From contig JACSVZ010000001.1 in the NCBI GenBank assembly GCA_014706295.1, forward strand, positions 44,736,383 through 44,800,382: a stretch of DNA of 64,000 bases. The letters run 5' to 3'. Within the stretch, counting starts at the first letter, position 1, and each line of letters starts with the position of its first letter. A program made the translations under genes and the position numbers. Below the pieces are notes generated by a model, which was given only the letters and a program-made list of their open reading frames with translations, searched no databases and had not been told where the DNA came from. Origin of the DNA: Lycocorax pyrrhopterus obiensis. Lineage: Eukaryota > Chordata > Aves > Passeriformes > Paradisaeidae. Below, in pieces: positions 13,801 through 26,023 of the stretch.

Positions 13801-16800
13801 CCTTACAGCGTAAAAATGTTGTACTATGAGTACACAGTGTCTGCTGATACCAATCCCCATTTGGGTCTTTACAATTATCAAATACTTGCTACGGTGTCAC
13901 TGGCATATCCCTTATGGTGGGTTTTGAAAGGATATGGCAAGGCATGATTGCATAAAGACATGGATTTTATATAGGTATTGCAACACCTGGACACTACCCT
14001 GCACTTAAAGAATCTCCACAGACTCAATTAAATCTACTTTATGAGATGCAAAGGGATAATCTAAGGAACAATATGTGATACATAGTCAGCTGAGTGTTGG
14101 TATGTCTTGACTTCAGAAGTAATCCTATCAAACTCAGCAGATTTGCCATGTCTGTCTATGTATAGGGCTGGTGCTCTTAGGAAGCTACTAGGAAAGTATT
14201 CCTTATATTTTGTCACAGTCAAAAAGAATAATGTTATTGTCCAGGATACTTGAGATAAATAATAACAAGAGATCCTGCCATTTGAATAAAATTTTGACAC
14301 TCTAATTATAGATAATCATAAAGCAAGGAGCCAGACAGTTATCTATGTAAGGAACTTTCACTAGCTCTTGTATTAGTGAATCTTTTTTTCCCCTGGTGCA
14401 AGAACCTGCTTCAATTCACACAAATCCACAGCACTGTGGGCATTCTTAGCAAGGAGGATTGAAGTAGATTTCCTTGTTTTCACAGACCATAGTTAGACTA
14501 TGTATTTGAAGTTCTTTAATGAAGGGAGTTAACAAGGTTAGTAGAAAAAGAGAAAATGACAGCCTTTTCTGGTGAATCATCCAGAGACAGAGACTAATGA
14601 AGGTGTTCTAAATTTCTCTCCGGAAAAATTGGTTTTCTCTGTTGAATAGGTGAGAAAGCAAGGAGTGCCCTCTACAAGGCACCCTGTGCCACTGCTACTG
14701 AGTGGAATTAGTCATGGTGACTGTGGACCAAATATTCATTTAAAAAATCAAACTCTTCCTCACAAGATAAAGACAATTTTAATAGAAAACATAATCACAG
14801 ATTTCATTAAAGTATTTGGGTTGGAATAGGACTCAGTAAATCTTGGTTACATACACCAAACACTTATTGCATTCTGACAAACCAAAGCAATTTCAACATA
14901 AATATATCAAAAGGCGGGGAGAGGCAGTACTGATCTTCTGCAGAGCATAAGGAAGGCTAGGGATAAAAATATGTGAGAAACCAAGAGAGTAGGCAATATA
15001 GACAAGGACCCATTGAAAGAAATGACCCTGGTACTAAAACATTAAAAAAAACCCCAAAAAAACCCTAAAAGAAACTAATCAAATTTTAAAAAATCTTGTA
15101 TAATAAAATATTTGTGTATTTTGAAGTACAGAAAATCAATTACGGGGATGTGTTGCTAGCCCATGTAGGTTTGGTCCTGATACTTCATTCACGTAATGTG
15201 CATGACTGAAAATAAATGATGCAAAGAAGCTGTACCCTGCTATTACAAAAAGGAAGTATCTTTTGATGCTGCTTTTGTTGAAGGTTTTAGTCAAAAAATT
15301 TCTGCAGGAATAATGTATATGTAAGTAATCTAATAATTTTAGTGTTTATGATAGAAAGCTGTCATACAAGCAGCATTTTCAGTGTACACTTTCTTTGAAA
15401 CTTAGTTATCATGATGTAAAAAATATTCAATATTCAAAAAATAGAATGTGCATAAATCTAGGGTTTTGTATTTGTGTCAAACATTTTATGTTTTTTGGCT
15501 TAGAAAATCCCAAATTGACTGCAGATTCATTTTTCACTTTTCTTTTTTTGAAGGGAACTGTGATGTTATGCTGTAGCTAGGAAGTGGAGATACAGTCTGA
15601 AGTAATGGTGCCAATATTCAGAAGGCAGTTAATGGTTCATGTCACTGGCTTTTGCAATAATCATATTATTTGATGATCTAATGGATCAATTTCAAGTATA
15701 AAATACCAACAACCAATAATCAAATTTTCTAGTTTTAGAACTACTAGCTTTTGATTTAAAAAAAAAAATAAAATTATGACCTATGTAATAAATAGTTTAG
15801 CCCTTGCCAAAATTTTTCCTCCTTACATTTGATCGAGGAAAAAAAAAATAAAAGACAAACAATTTAGAATTAGTGACATATGATGTCAATAAGTTGTGGA
15901 TTATCGTTTAAGTCATTCTCTCCATATGCCACTGCAGCCCTCTTAATTTTACTGGCATTAGAATGGTGAAGGTGAAGGCATGGAAGGAATTATGGACAAT
16001 GGTGAAGGAGTGAAGGAATGGGAGTTCAACTTGCCAACATCTACGATGATATATGGCTTTAAGAACTGTAGGGTACTGTTCAGAGTTACTGAATAATGTC
16101 ATCCCTTCCAGACATTTTACAAAAATCATAAAATAGAAACATACTTTTGATGAATTTCTGTAAATCTACAGATAATGTAGAAATCCTGGCCAAATAAGGA
16201 CCAGAGGTAGGATTAATCTGAGCAGACATCTTAAATCTATATCTATGTGTGTCATTCTGTGTTCTCTTTGCTGCCAGTGGAAAGGTCATGTCTCAGCATA
16301 TTTTCTCAGCAAAAAAAGAAACTTTTTCTAATGAAAAGCTGCAAAATTGAAAACAAAATATATTTGTTTTTCTGCATCGGCTACAGAGGAAGTCAAAAGT
16401 GGTTATCTTAGATATGAAATCACTGTAGATGTCTAAAGAGGGGTGGAATCTAAGTACCTTCAACATGGATGAATCCATTTCTGATTTTGTATTACTTTGA
16501 CTATGTACATGCACATCTTAATTTTGTTATGGCACAATTGCTGACAAAATTTCTTACTTCAAACTGCCTACCTGGTTTACGTTAAAAATTAAAAACTAGT
16601 ATTTTCTTGAATTTTTGGAGGTTTCTAAGAAAAGTGAAAATTTTAAAGAGATCTTTGTCCTTCATTTATGTTGATCTATGGAGTTAAATATGATACTGGC
16701 TCTCATTGCTTTGACTTCAGAACTTAGAAGTTGCTGCAGGCACTTGCATTTCTGTAATATGAAGTTACCTTGACTGAGGAGATGGACAGAAAAAAGCATA

Positions 16801-19202
16801 GGAATAAAAGAGAAGTGGCACACAATTTTAGGTTTTTTCTTATTTAGTCAGGCATGACTTAAAGTCTTTTAAACTTTCTTTTGCTACAAAACAATAAAAA
16901 CCCCCTAGTATATGCAACTTATATAAATATATATTAAAAAGAAACTAATGGTGGCTTGATACTAGAAACAAAGATGAGAGTATACCTTAACGTCACTGTA
17001 CACACTTAACACAGTTTTTCTTCTGGAATTTTTTTTAAAGAAAATAAATCATTAACCACATTAGTGTTCAGTACTGCTTTGTCACAGGGCAGATGTTTAT
17101 CTGCATGCTTCGTTGCATTGTGAACAATGTGACCCATGCAATTGCCTTTCATGATGTGGAAATGCTTGCTATATAGAAATATAAACACATAGCATTTCCC
17201 AAAATTGTAAAGTAGCTTTCTGCTTCATAAGTGGTAACATTTTTAACTTACTTTTCCTCCGTTCCATCACTGTTCCATTTTCTACACCCAACTACATCTA
17301 TTTCACTAAACGCAGCCTAGGATCCTGTGTCTAGGTCTCAAAATTATTCCTACATCTTTGCTTACTCAAAAGTGAAAATGCTTTGATTTGTGTTGTATTT
17401 ATCCTTCATTAGATCAGGTTAATATTTATATTTCTTCTTAGTAAGCATAGAGAACTACAATAATCTCACTGTAAAGCAGAGTTATAAAATATGTCAGATG
17501 AATACTTGTAGCCTAGAAGTGTCTTTTTTTCCTCCTCTGACTGGAAAGGATACATATATGAAGTAGATACGTAGATGCATATAAATGTGGATGGTTTTAA
17601 GTCTTTCTGTATTACTTGACAAGAGGAAGAAGCAAGCAAGGGGGAAAAAAAAAGAAAATATTAAATACATAATGGGATATACAGAAAGCCTGCTGCCCTT
17701 CTCAGTCATCTGAAATGAAGAATGAGCTCAAAACCATGAACAAGATCAGCGTTCAATTACGCTCTGAGAACACACAAAAGACAGAAGTAAGGTTTATTTC
17801 CTCACAGGTAAGATTTACCTTTACAACAAAATCTTCAGCCTATAATACTCAATCAAAATGTGAACTCCCTTGCAAAGCAAGAGCTAGGTTCTAATCTGCT
17901 AAAGCAACTCAGCATGAACTGTACTTCAAGTACAACAGTGCCACTTATTTTCCTGCAGAATATCAAAAACACTCACAAAGCCATCTCTGCAGGGAACTGC
18001 TATTTCATTTTTCTGCGAGCTGACGACATGTATCCAGACAAGATACTCTCTTATAAGTAATGTGGGAATTTGATGAATACCTGAATACAAAAGAAGTAAC
18101 AGGCTGATTTGCACACGCTCAGCTAAGTTATGAAAATACCTACTACATGAACAATACATACGATGTGAACAATATTTGACTTATACAGGAGACCTTGTGT
18201 ATTTCTGAATCAGAATGGAGTACAGATAAGGATTTTGTAAGGCTGATCAGTACATTTCTAGAGTACAAAGGCTCTTGAATTTTTGTACGATATCTCCCTC
18301 TGGTAAAAATGAAAGTACTGAAGATTGTAATTAGGACAAGGACCTACAAGATGAGACAGAATGCTGAGTAAAGCATTGGATTTCCATTCCAGAGACAAAA
18401 TGAAGGCAAAATAGGTACCCAGATCTCAGACACAGGAAGTGATTTTTTTTTTCATAACATGGATGAGAATAAGAAAATAGACATATTTCAAGAATGATCA
18501 ACTTTCTGAGTTCATTCTGACAAAACTAGGATTTCCTAGCTGCTGGCCCTAGTAGGAAATGTGATCTTTACTTATAATTGGTTTTCAATTTCTATATTAT
18601 TCCGTTCAATTATGCAATGCCTGTTAGAAAAGATCATTTATAAAGATGGATTTAAAAGTTTTTTGTGTATATTTTTCATTTTCAGTGCTAAGCAAATTTA
18701 TGTGATACATTCTCAAAGGACATTTTGATATTTTAGGTACTAAAGCCTCCTTACATTTCACATAAAACACCTATGCAAGTGTTAGGGTTAAAAAAACCAA
18801 CCAAACAAAACAACAACAACAAAAGTTTTAAATGCTGAATCTGAATCCACCTGGATAGAATTTTTAATTGATACAGTGAAAAAAGTGAATCAAATCAATG
18901 ATGTGAAAAGACAGTTTCAAAGTCCTAGACATCTCATGTTGAAATGTTCTAAAAATAGAATTGGAAAAGGATGGTGCAGATACCCAAGACTGGACAGGAA
19001 ATCAGGGCAGATGCTTTTACGAAAGTGCCAACACTTCTCCAGAGCTGAAGTTAACAAGCTTGATTTTACAGCAGAGAAGATAATCAATAAATAAACGGGG
19101 TTACAAAGGCAGTTCAGGGCAGGGAACAATGGATCTTTAGTCTAGAGAAGGGGTAGCCAAGAAAAAAAAAAGCAAGCCTTTTCATTAGACCTAGATTTCA
19201 AA

Positions 19203-19220
19203 GCTGTCGTGGACGACAGC
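19203..19220. repeat. Perfect 8-bp-arm palindrome
   Basis: GCTGTCGT and ACGACAGC flank a central GG, giving a perfect inverted repeat with two CpGs in DNA where CpG is scarce. It may be a chance hairpin or a protein-binding dyad. No adjacent gene gives context. Confidence 0.6.
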
Positions 19221-20267
19221 ATGTGAATGACCTGCAGTATAATGTCATGAAGTGCTGGGCTCTAGCCATGTAGAAATTCTTTCCCCAGCATTCCATATAA
19301 GGATTTGATTATTATTTCTTGGGGAACACACTGAGCAATAAATAGCATGAGAATTCACCACCACTTACCTCCCCGTTCAGAATTCACACAATATGTTTTC
19401 ACAATTTATAGTTGCCTAGTTATATATTTGGCCACTTTTTCCTACTGTGAATGATGATTTAGATTAAGGATTGCAAAAACACTATATGTTAGGAACTTCA
19501 ATCCCAAACCACTAACAATTTCATGACCTGGATGCTTTTATTATTCAAGCAATCATATTATAAAGCTTATAAAATAATGAAGGGGTTTTTTTCAAAGTGC
19601 CTAAGATTCCAATTCTTTGAATCTTTTCACATTTTTTAAAGTCCACTGATTTCAATAGAAATTTGAATCTAGTGTAATTGGGAGAAAAACTACATTTCTT
19701 GGATCAGAACATGATGTCATATTGAGTAAGTCTACTTATTTGAATAATGGTAGAAAAAATGCAAAATGTCAGAATGACATAGTAAAATTAGAGAAGATTT
19801 TCATTCTAAATTAGTGGCAGTCAATGATCTAAAAAGGAAAAAGTAGAAGAGCCATAAGGACATTTGAAAAATCCAGGGTCAGATATAGTGTTGGCGATGT
19901 GGCATTATATAAAAGGATGTGGCTGCAACTGATCATAGATGGAATCCTATGTAAAGTGGCAAAATTTTCATGTTACACTATTACTGTTATTATGTTCAGA
20001 TATCCTTGCACAAAGAATAAAGGTGTGGCTGTGGCACAAGTGATCCTTTCAGTTGTGCCTTCTAGTGTTGTTTTATTGAGCCATTGCAGTTATATTATAG
20101 TTTGCAGTTATTATATGGCATCTTCATAGTAGCATTCTAGCAATGGTATAATAATTTCTCATACAGTTCTAAATGAGATCAGTGTTTACACTGGACTGGC
20201 CTTAATCAAACAAATCAAACTTAATAAAAAGGACAAGAGTTTTCATGCAATACTCCAGAGCACATAG

Positions 20268-20362
20268 TGTGACTCTTGGGGATGGTGCTGTATAGGCCCA
20301 GGAGCTGAACTTGGTATTCCTTGAGGGTCCCTTTCAGCTACACTTTTTCTGTGATTCTGTGA
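20268..20362 (+). mobile_element. CR1 LINE 3' end
   Basis: This is a short terminal CR1 fragment on the plus strand. GGTCCCTTTCAGCTACACTT and the closing TCTGTGATTCTGTGA match the diagnostic CR1 3' terminus. It is strongly 5'-truncated and non-coding. Confidence 0.85.
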
Positions 20363-22870
20363 AGTAGAATTGCCAAACAACCCACAATTCTATCAGGAAC
20401 CAGACCTTTAATAGAAAATTCAAAACTATGAGTATTGTCAGAGCCTAAATCTTCAGTATTTCAAAGTGGATCAGTTGTGAAAGAAAAAAAAAGGCAGAGC
20501 TTAAAATAGTTGTGTAATTCTTTTGTTTTGTTTTATACAGCTTTATTTATTAGATTAATGTATCTAATATATAGATAATAATTCTTAAACTGTAGAATTT
20601 GACTGAGTTGTACCTAAATAAGGAATTATATCATAATTATGAGATATCTTAACATTTTTTGTAATAGTAACCAAAGTACTGTGTGCTGACACAATTAGAA
20701 AGAAATCTAATATATGCAGATTCATGCAAATATTTTTTTACAACAGGTTCTCATTAATTTTGGAAGGACTTAATACATCTGCATATCCCAGTTGTCTGAA
20801 CTTCAGGACTGCTACATTTCCTTTGCTATTCTTCACTTTGCTCTTGATTGTCATATCTTTATGAGATTTATAATATGATATGGATTTTTGGCTTTCAGTT
20901 TGTAATGAAAACATTTATTCTCGTCTAGTTGGATGTCGAGACCTGTGTGGTTTGGCAGAGGCATTGGTTTGAATAGATTTAATCAGATTTAACCAGTCAG
21001 CTTCCTTTTGTTAACAAGAAAAGGACAGACAATCAATCTTCAAAACAAAGAAATCATATAAATTTTAAATTGAGTATACTAGAAGCAGTAACTTTCACAT
21101 AATTACCATAAAAAATAAAATTGTTTGTGTAAAAGTGCTCTTAGTTCTGATCTAAACTAATGAAAAATCATGCAGAAATCTATCATGCAAACCTATTTTC
21201 TTACAGGACCTTGTGATGCATTTTGACATTTAAAAGATGAATCTCACAGAGGGATGTCAGTTTTCTAAAGAAGATGTACTTCTGTCTGTAGAATGGTACC
21301 TGCTAATTAAAGACAAATTTCAGTAGAATGTGAAATATTAGTCAAGTTTTAAAGGTTTTCATTATAGAACACGTCCTGCTGTATGTGCCTTAGATACACT
21401 GCTGGACATGGGTGTGTACTACTACAGTTATAAGGCATCACGGGTAGGTATATATTTCTGGTGTTGGTAAGTGTTATCCTCATAAGGAGGCATTCTATAT
21501 GCAGATGTTCCTTTTTGTTACTGTTATGAGGTAATAGAGAGCAGAAGCAGAAAATATCAATTAAGTTATCTGTTAAAAGTTAAACAAGTACATGGTTAGA
21601 AATTCGTAGGGAAAATATTCATCATCCTTTAACTCAGTCTGGGGTTTTGATTTGCATATCATAGTTTTTTTACAGTTCAGGAAATATGAGTTCTGTGCTG
21701 AGGAAACTTTTAGGAAAAACTGTAATCCAGAGGAACCTGCTAGGTATTTTTTTCTCTCACGTAGAGACTTCCTTAATTCTTACTTGTAGAATGATAGAGA
21801 TGTCTGAGTTCCAAACACAATTCTTTCCTTGTATCTTGCTTAAAAACCTATTTACACAACTGGATTAAAAAAAAAAAAGTGTTAATATGGAGCTTCTCAA
21901 GGAGCCTTTAGATGTGGATCCTGATTAATTCTTTTTATTCGTAAGGTTGAAAGAATTTCTTCTCATGAGGAATTCTGGTCTTTAACATGGTAAAAGATCT
22001 ATTGCTGTAACATATAGCATGGGTCAGACTAATAAAAATTTATTTAAAATAAGAGTTTGTAAATTAGGTCTTAAACACATACTACTCAGAGTATTAAAAA
22101 TAATAAAAATAGATTTAAAGTGTAAATCCTTTAGTATAATACCTTATTCTGTATATGGACAATATTAACATGCACTTCATAGAGCTGCATAAATCAGTGC
22201 ATGGCTCAGAAATAAAGTCTTACTTGCAGTGACAGATACATAACAAAGCTGGACTTGTGGGAGGTGGCAAGTTGAGTTAACTAGTTTTAGTTCTGTTTAG
22301 ATACGTCTGACAGATTGAGACCATATTTTTTATACTCAAGTTGTAAAGGTCCCTTTCACCACGAGGCTTTTGACTCTGTTCTTATCAGCACAGGAAGTTC
22401 TGAAAAAGAAGAAAACCAGAGCAGACATGTTCATAGTCTCCATTATGGCATTTTAATGGCTTTACTTTTTATTAGAATCAACGAGGTAACCGATGCAGCA
22501 GAAGGTATTTTGTTGTTATGCAATTTACTGTAATGGAGAAACAGCTGAGCAACCTCTGGAAAAAGGAGTAATGAGTATGAAGAATAGAATAACCAAGTTA
22601 GTACTGCTCTTTTCTTTGTTTAATGTTTACACTGGTGTTGATACTGTTGCCCAATTATTCTAGACATCTGTGGTGACACCTCTTCTTGTACCTGATAACT
22701 CAGCATTTCAGAAATACCATTGATTACACTGCATGATGGCAGGTGACATGTTCTAAGAGAATAATGCTTTAAAACTGTAAGCATATTTGCCATATATAGC
22801 ACTGCCACTATGATCAGGAGTACTTCTGTCACTAGCAGTTCAACAAAGTTAGGAATTTTTGTCTCTGTGA
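20363..22870. other. AT-rich unique DNA, no gene seen
   Basis: No gene or repeat was recognised. Open frames of 60-72 codons (for example 21,686-21,868 and 22,315-22,533) show no domain signatures. Confidence 0.55.
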
Positions 22871-22879
22871 TATGAGTAA

Positions 22880-23320
22880 GGACTCAGGAATGAGTCCCTG
22901 TCAGTCTTTTGCACTTTGCAGTTTGCACATGTAAAGGGAAAGGGCTTGGCTGCTGGGAAGAATCCGTCCTGTAGGGACTCCGACAGTGTTGGTGCTGATG
23001 TGCTCCACACCGCACATATGTCAGGGGGGCAAAAACCTGTCTGTTGGTCCCACATGGGGTGACCTGGTCCAAGGGAGTGGCTCAAGCTTTGCTGACAATA
23101 GAGTTTGCAAAGTTCACTCCAAAAACATTTTCCCAAAGCAGAGTCTCCACCTCCAGCAAACACTGCCAGGTAAAGGAGGAAACCAGCCTGGATACCCTGA
23201 CCTTTTCAAGAGACCAGCACCAGCAACTTTATACTGCCCCACAATTCTGGTTCTAGTCATGCCAAGTCTGAAAGAGACACTAACAATTTTGGGCAACAGG
23301 TAGATAGCGGAATACAGTCG
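22880..23320. other. GC-richer block with overlapping open frames, unidentified
   Basis: A GC-richer island has simultaneous open frames on both strands: 105 codons plus at 22,986-23,303 and 104 codons minus at 22,849-23,163. Neither translation shows a family motif I recognise. Open frames on both strands usually reflect base composition or an old retroelement fragment rather than a gene. No polyadenylation or convincing splice arrangement was seen. Confidence 0.3.
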
Positions 23321-24235
23321 CATTTTGGGATACCCATGACACTTGTGGTTTCAGGTGATGATTTTTTTTGTTTGTAAGTTTGTTTGTTTTCCCCTGATGA
23401 TTTACAAGACTATGTGTTCTTAGTTTTAGTCTTATTTGCAAAATATTTCCTCAACAGAGGCAATGTATTAGATTTTTCTTACAGTTTTTTTTATAATTAG
23501 AGAAAGGATTTTAATTTTAATTTAGGATTTTATCAGATAGTACAGGGTGAAAGAAACAGATAACTCCCTCCTCTCATAGAAATCCAGTAATACTACTTAA
23601 ATACAGCAAGAAACATAGCAATTTTGTAATTACAACATTTAATATCAAACATAATACCATCAAGTCTTTCCTTTCTGTTTCTGTCATTGTCTTCAACTGG
23701 TGTTTGTCGACACTTCAACAAAAAGTCCTATTACATAATTTTTTGTATTGTATGCTAATACACTAATTGCTTTATAAATGCCACTTAGTATGTATTAATC
23801 TCATGAACACAGCACATTTATGAAATATGGGTAAAATCTTGTGACACTAGATTAATTCTGCAGTAATCCCATTTATTAAAATGATATTAAAATCAGATCA
23901 TAACTGAAAGCTGACAAAAATTGTTTTCCTCTTCCTGGATTAGAAACATGAAGAACACTTGGTGAGTGCCTCCAGGCTTTTGACTGAGGGTTCCTCCGTG
24001 CCATTGTACAAGTGACCTAACAAAGAGATTAAAGTCATGCTTCTACAGTATTTCTAGTCTTGTGATCTTACATGCTTAACTCTGTAATCAGAGGATCTCA
24101 AAGGAGAATGTCAAAAGCGCTTAGTACCTTGCTTTAGTACCTTGCTTGTTCTGTAGCCACGGAATTCAAGGGTACTTGCAGAAATATACGCATATTAATG
24201 TGGTTTAATACATGTCTGAACAAATTCCAAGTAGT
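23321..24235. other. AT-rich unique DNA upstream of the repeat-rich relic
   Basis: No gene was recognised. A 14-base phrase (TTAGTACCTTGCTT) is tandemly duplicated near 24,121-24,148. Composition changes sharply from AT-rich to GC-rich at about 24.24 kb. Confidence 0.5.
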
Positions 24236-24237
24236 GG

Positions 24238-24420
24238 AAGCCCGTCACCTGCACAGGGCCTCTCCTGCCCCAGGGAGTCCCATGGATGCTTAACCGGCAG
24301 CTGCTGCCCTGGCCGGAGATGCTGAGGAAGAGGAGCCCCCCGAGCCTCTCTCTCCTGAGGCAGAAAAAGCATCAGAGTTGTTCTCAGTGAGGAGGTACCA
24401 TCAGCAGGGTCACAAAGCTG
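24238..24420 (+). repeat. Upstream copy of a ~165-bp duplicated module
   Basis: Aligned by eye with 25,375-25,552 (offset about 1,136 bases), both share GCCTCTCCTG, GGAGTCCCA, GGCAGCTGCT, GAGGAGCCC and TCAGTGAGGAG in order. This copy keeps the frame through GAGGAGCCCCCCGAG but has an in-frame TAA near 24,291 where the other copy reads GAG. Confidence 0.75.
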
Positions 24421-24567
24421 TATGGAAGCCTGTACAAAGCCTCTCAGGGCTCCGGGCACAGCAGGAGCTACAAGCCCATGAGTCTGGGAGCTGCTCCGTA
24501 CCAGTTCCTGTCTGTCCCACTGCTGCTAAGGTGCCAGGTATGCCTCTTTGTCAACATGCATCAAGGG

Positions 24568-25150
24568 CTTTCCCAGTGGGGAGATGCTTGCGGCCAAGAG
24601 CTTTCCCGATGGGAAGAAGATATGACAGTGAAAGAGATATACCAACAGGAAGAAGTTGTGAGACTCCAAGAAATTTCCCAGTGGGGAGCCAGGAGAAGCT
24701 GAGAGCTGTACCAGTGACAGGTACACATGAGAGTCCAAGAAATTTTCCAGAGAAGACCGAGACACACCAAAAGTTGTACCAACAGGAAGAAATAGTAGGA
24801 GTACAGAAGCTGTACATGTGGGAAGAAGATGATGAGACATACCAACAGCTGCATGAATGCGAAGAAAATGTGATAGTCCAAGAGGTTTCCCAATGGGAAG
24901 AAGGCGTGAGAGGGCAGCAGGAGTGCGAATGAGAAGAAGAAAAGAGATTCCAGGAGCGGTCGCTACGGAGAGATGTGGGAGTTCCAGAAGATTCCAATGG
25001 GAAGATGTCCAAGAGCCATCCCAGTGGGAAGGTGAGAGGCACCAAGAACCCTCACTGTGGGAAGAAGATGTGCACTTGTAAATCTTTCAGTGGGAAGACA
25101 GGAGAGAGCCAGAATTGCCCCAAGCAAGAGACAGTAGTGTAAAGAACCAG
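24568..25150 (+). repeat. Tandem array of 36-bp (12-codon) units
   Basis: About 16 to 17 head-to-tail units, most 36 or 33 bases and one 39. Examples start at 24,568, 24,601, 24,637, 24,673, 24,706, 24,774, 24,810, 24,849, 24,885, 24,921, 25,016, 25,049 and 25,082. A typical translation is LSQWEEDVTVQE-like: hydrophobic, S/Y, Q, W, E, E, acidic or V, then V-Q-E. Length changes are mostly multiples of three, as expected if the array expanded while coding. The exceptions are a 32-base unit (24,742-24,773) and a disturbed 34+25-base pair (24,957-25,015). Confidence 0.85.
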
Positions 25151-25374
25151 ACTACAGAGTTCAAGAGCTGCCCTGATGAGAACTGAGTGACCAAAAGCTG
25201 TTCCAACGGGATTGAGGGTGTGAGCAGCCAGGAGTTGTCCCAAAGGGGACATGACATCAGCTCCAAGATCTGGGACAGACCCTTGTGTCTAGTGAGCAAT
25301 GAGGAGCCCCAGACTTGTCCCCTGGAGGGGCCAAGCTCTTTCAGCAGCGTGGGCACAGAGGCGGCAGCAGAGGC

Positions 25375-25552
25375 AGCCCATGCCCTGCCCAGAGCCTCTC
25401 CTGACCCAAGGAGTCCCACAGACACCGAGATGGCAGCTGCTTCTCCAGACAGAGGTGCTGGGGATGAGGAGCCCTGAGCATCTCACTCCAGAGGAGGAAA
25501 ATGCAGCAGGTTCTTCTGTCCTCAGTGAGGAGATGACATCTGTAGGCACACA
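25375..25552 (+). repeat. Downstream copy of the duplicated module
   Basis: This is the partner of 24,238-24,420. It continues the frame used by the last 12-residue units as far as a TGA near 25,475. Relative to the upstream copy it has lost 2 bases there (CCCTGAG against CCCCCCGAG), which shifts the downstream coding remnant into another frame. Confidence 0.75.
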
Positions 25553-26023
25553 GACCCCACGCCCTGTCCCATGCAACAGCCCGGCCAGCAGCCATGCTCC
25601 ACTGCACACAGACCAGAACATCACCAGTGAGATCCTGAGCAAGGTTCTGCTGGAGATCCAGGCATTGAGCCAGCAGCTGGAGGAGCAGTGTGCCCTGGAG
25701 AAATGCATGGCTGTAGAAAAGGAAGCAATAGTTGAAGCCAAATGGGAAGAGAGCCCAGTCTCTGCCCTGCACAGCACCCCTAGCCCCTCGTCTGGCCATC
25801 TGGGAGCCCAGGCCCACAGCAGGCAGCTGGCTCCCCCAAAAAGTGTCCCTCCTGCTTCAGGCCAGCACTGCGGGCACTGTACATGCTGTTCCTCTGTCCC
25901 TGCCTGGCAGCACAGCCGGAGGAGTAGCACAGTCAGGACATCCACAGCAGGGATTGCTCCCAGAACCTCCCTGCAGTACTGCAACACACAGTTCTGCCAA
26001 AACAAATGGGAGCTGAGGTTAAC

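Larger units (their letters stand above)
10501..20265. other. Long AT-rich unique stretch, no gene seen
   Basis: About 9.8 kb holds no recognisable exon, RNA gene or transposon. Items inside it are a T-tract followed by G-runs at about 10,750-10,812, an A-rich tract at 15,040-15,070, and a short CpG-containing palindrome at 19,203-19,220. Frames of 60-82 codons on both strands look random. Confidence 0.5.
24238..26022 (+). pseudogene. Frameshifted relic of an unrecognised gene with 12-residue QWEE repeats
   Basis: A GC-rich island carries discontinuous coding remnants on the plus strand. In order, these are an acidic/Pro stretch before 24,378 (a frame reading AEEEEPPEPLSPEAEKASEL), a 12-residue repeat array at 24,568-25,150, a second copy of the acidic/Pro module at 25,375-25,552, a predicted helical segment at about 25,610-25,750 (SEILSKVLLEIQALSQQLEE followed by a Glu/Ala-rich run), and a Ser/Pro/His/Cys-rich tail to about 26,000. 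The reading frame changes at least three times: near 24,742-24,773 (a 32-base unit), near 24,957-25,015, and near 25,475, where the second module lacks 2 bases relative to the first. In-frame stops occur near 24,291, 25,079 and 25,184. The minus strand is also open in places but mirrors the repeat composition. It may be a retrocopy, a dead local gene, or exons of a gene whose introns I have read as frame breaks. Family unknown. Confidence 0.55.

Noticed and set aside
24551..25045. 164-codon minus-strand frame across the 36-bp array
   Set aside because: Repeat arrays with no stop on one strand often stay open on the other. The plus-strand QWEE translation is more consistent from unit to unit and connects to the flanking modules.
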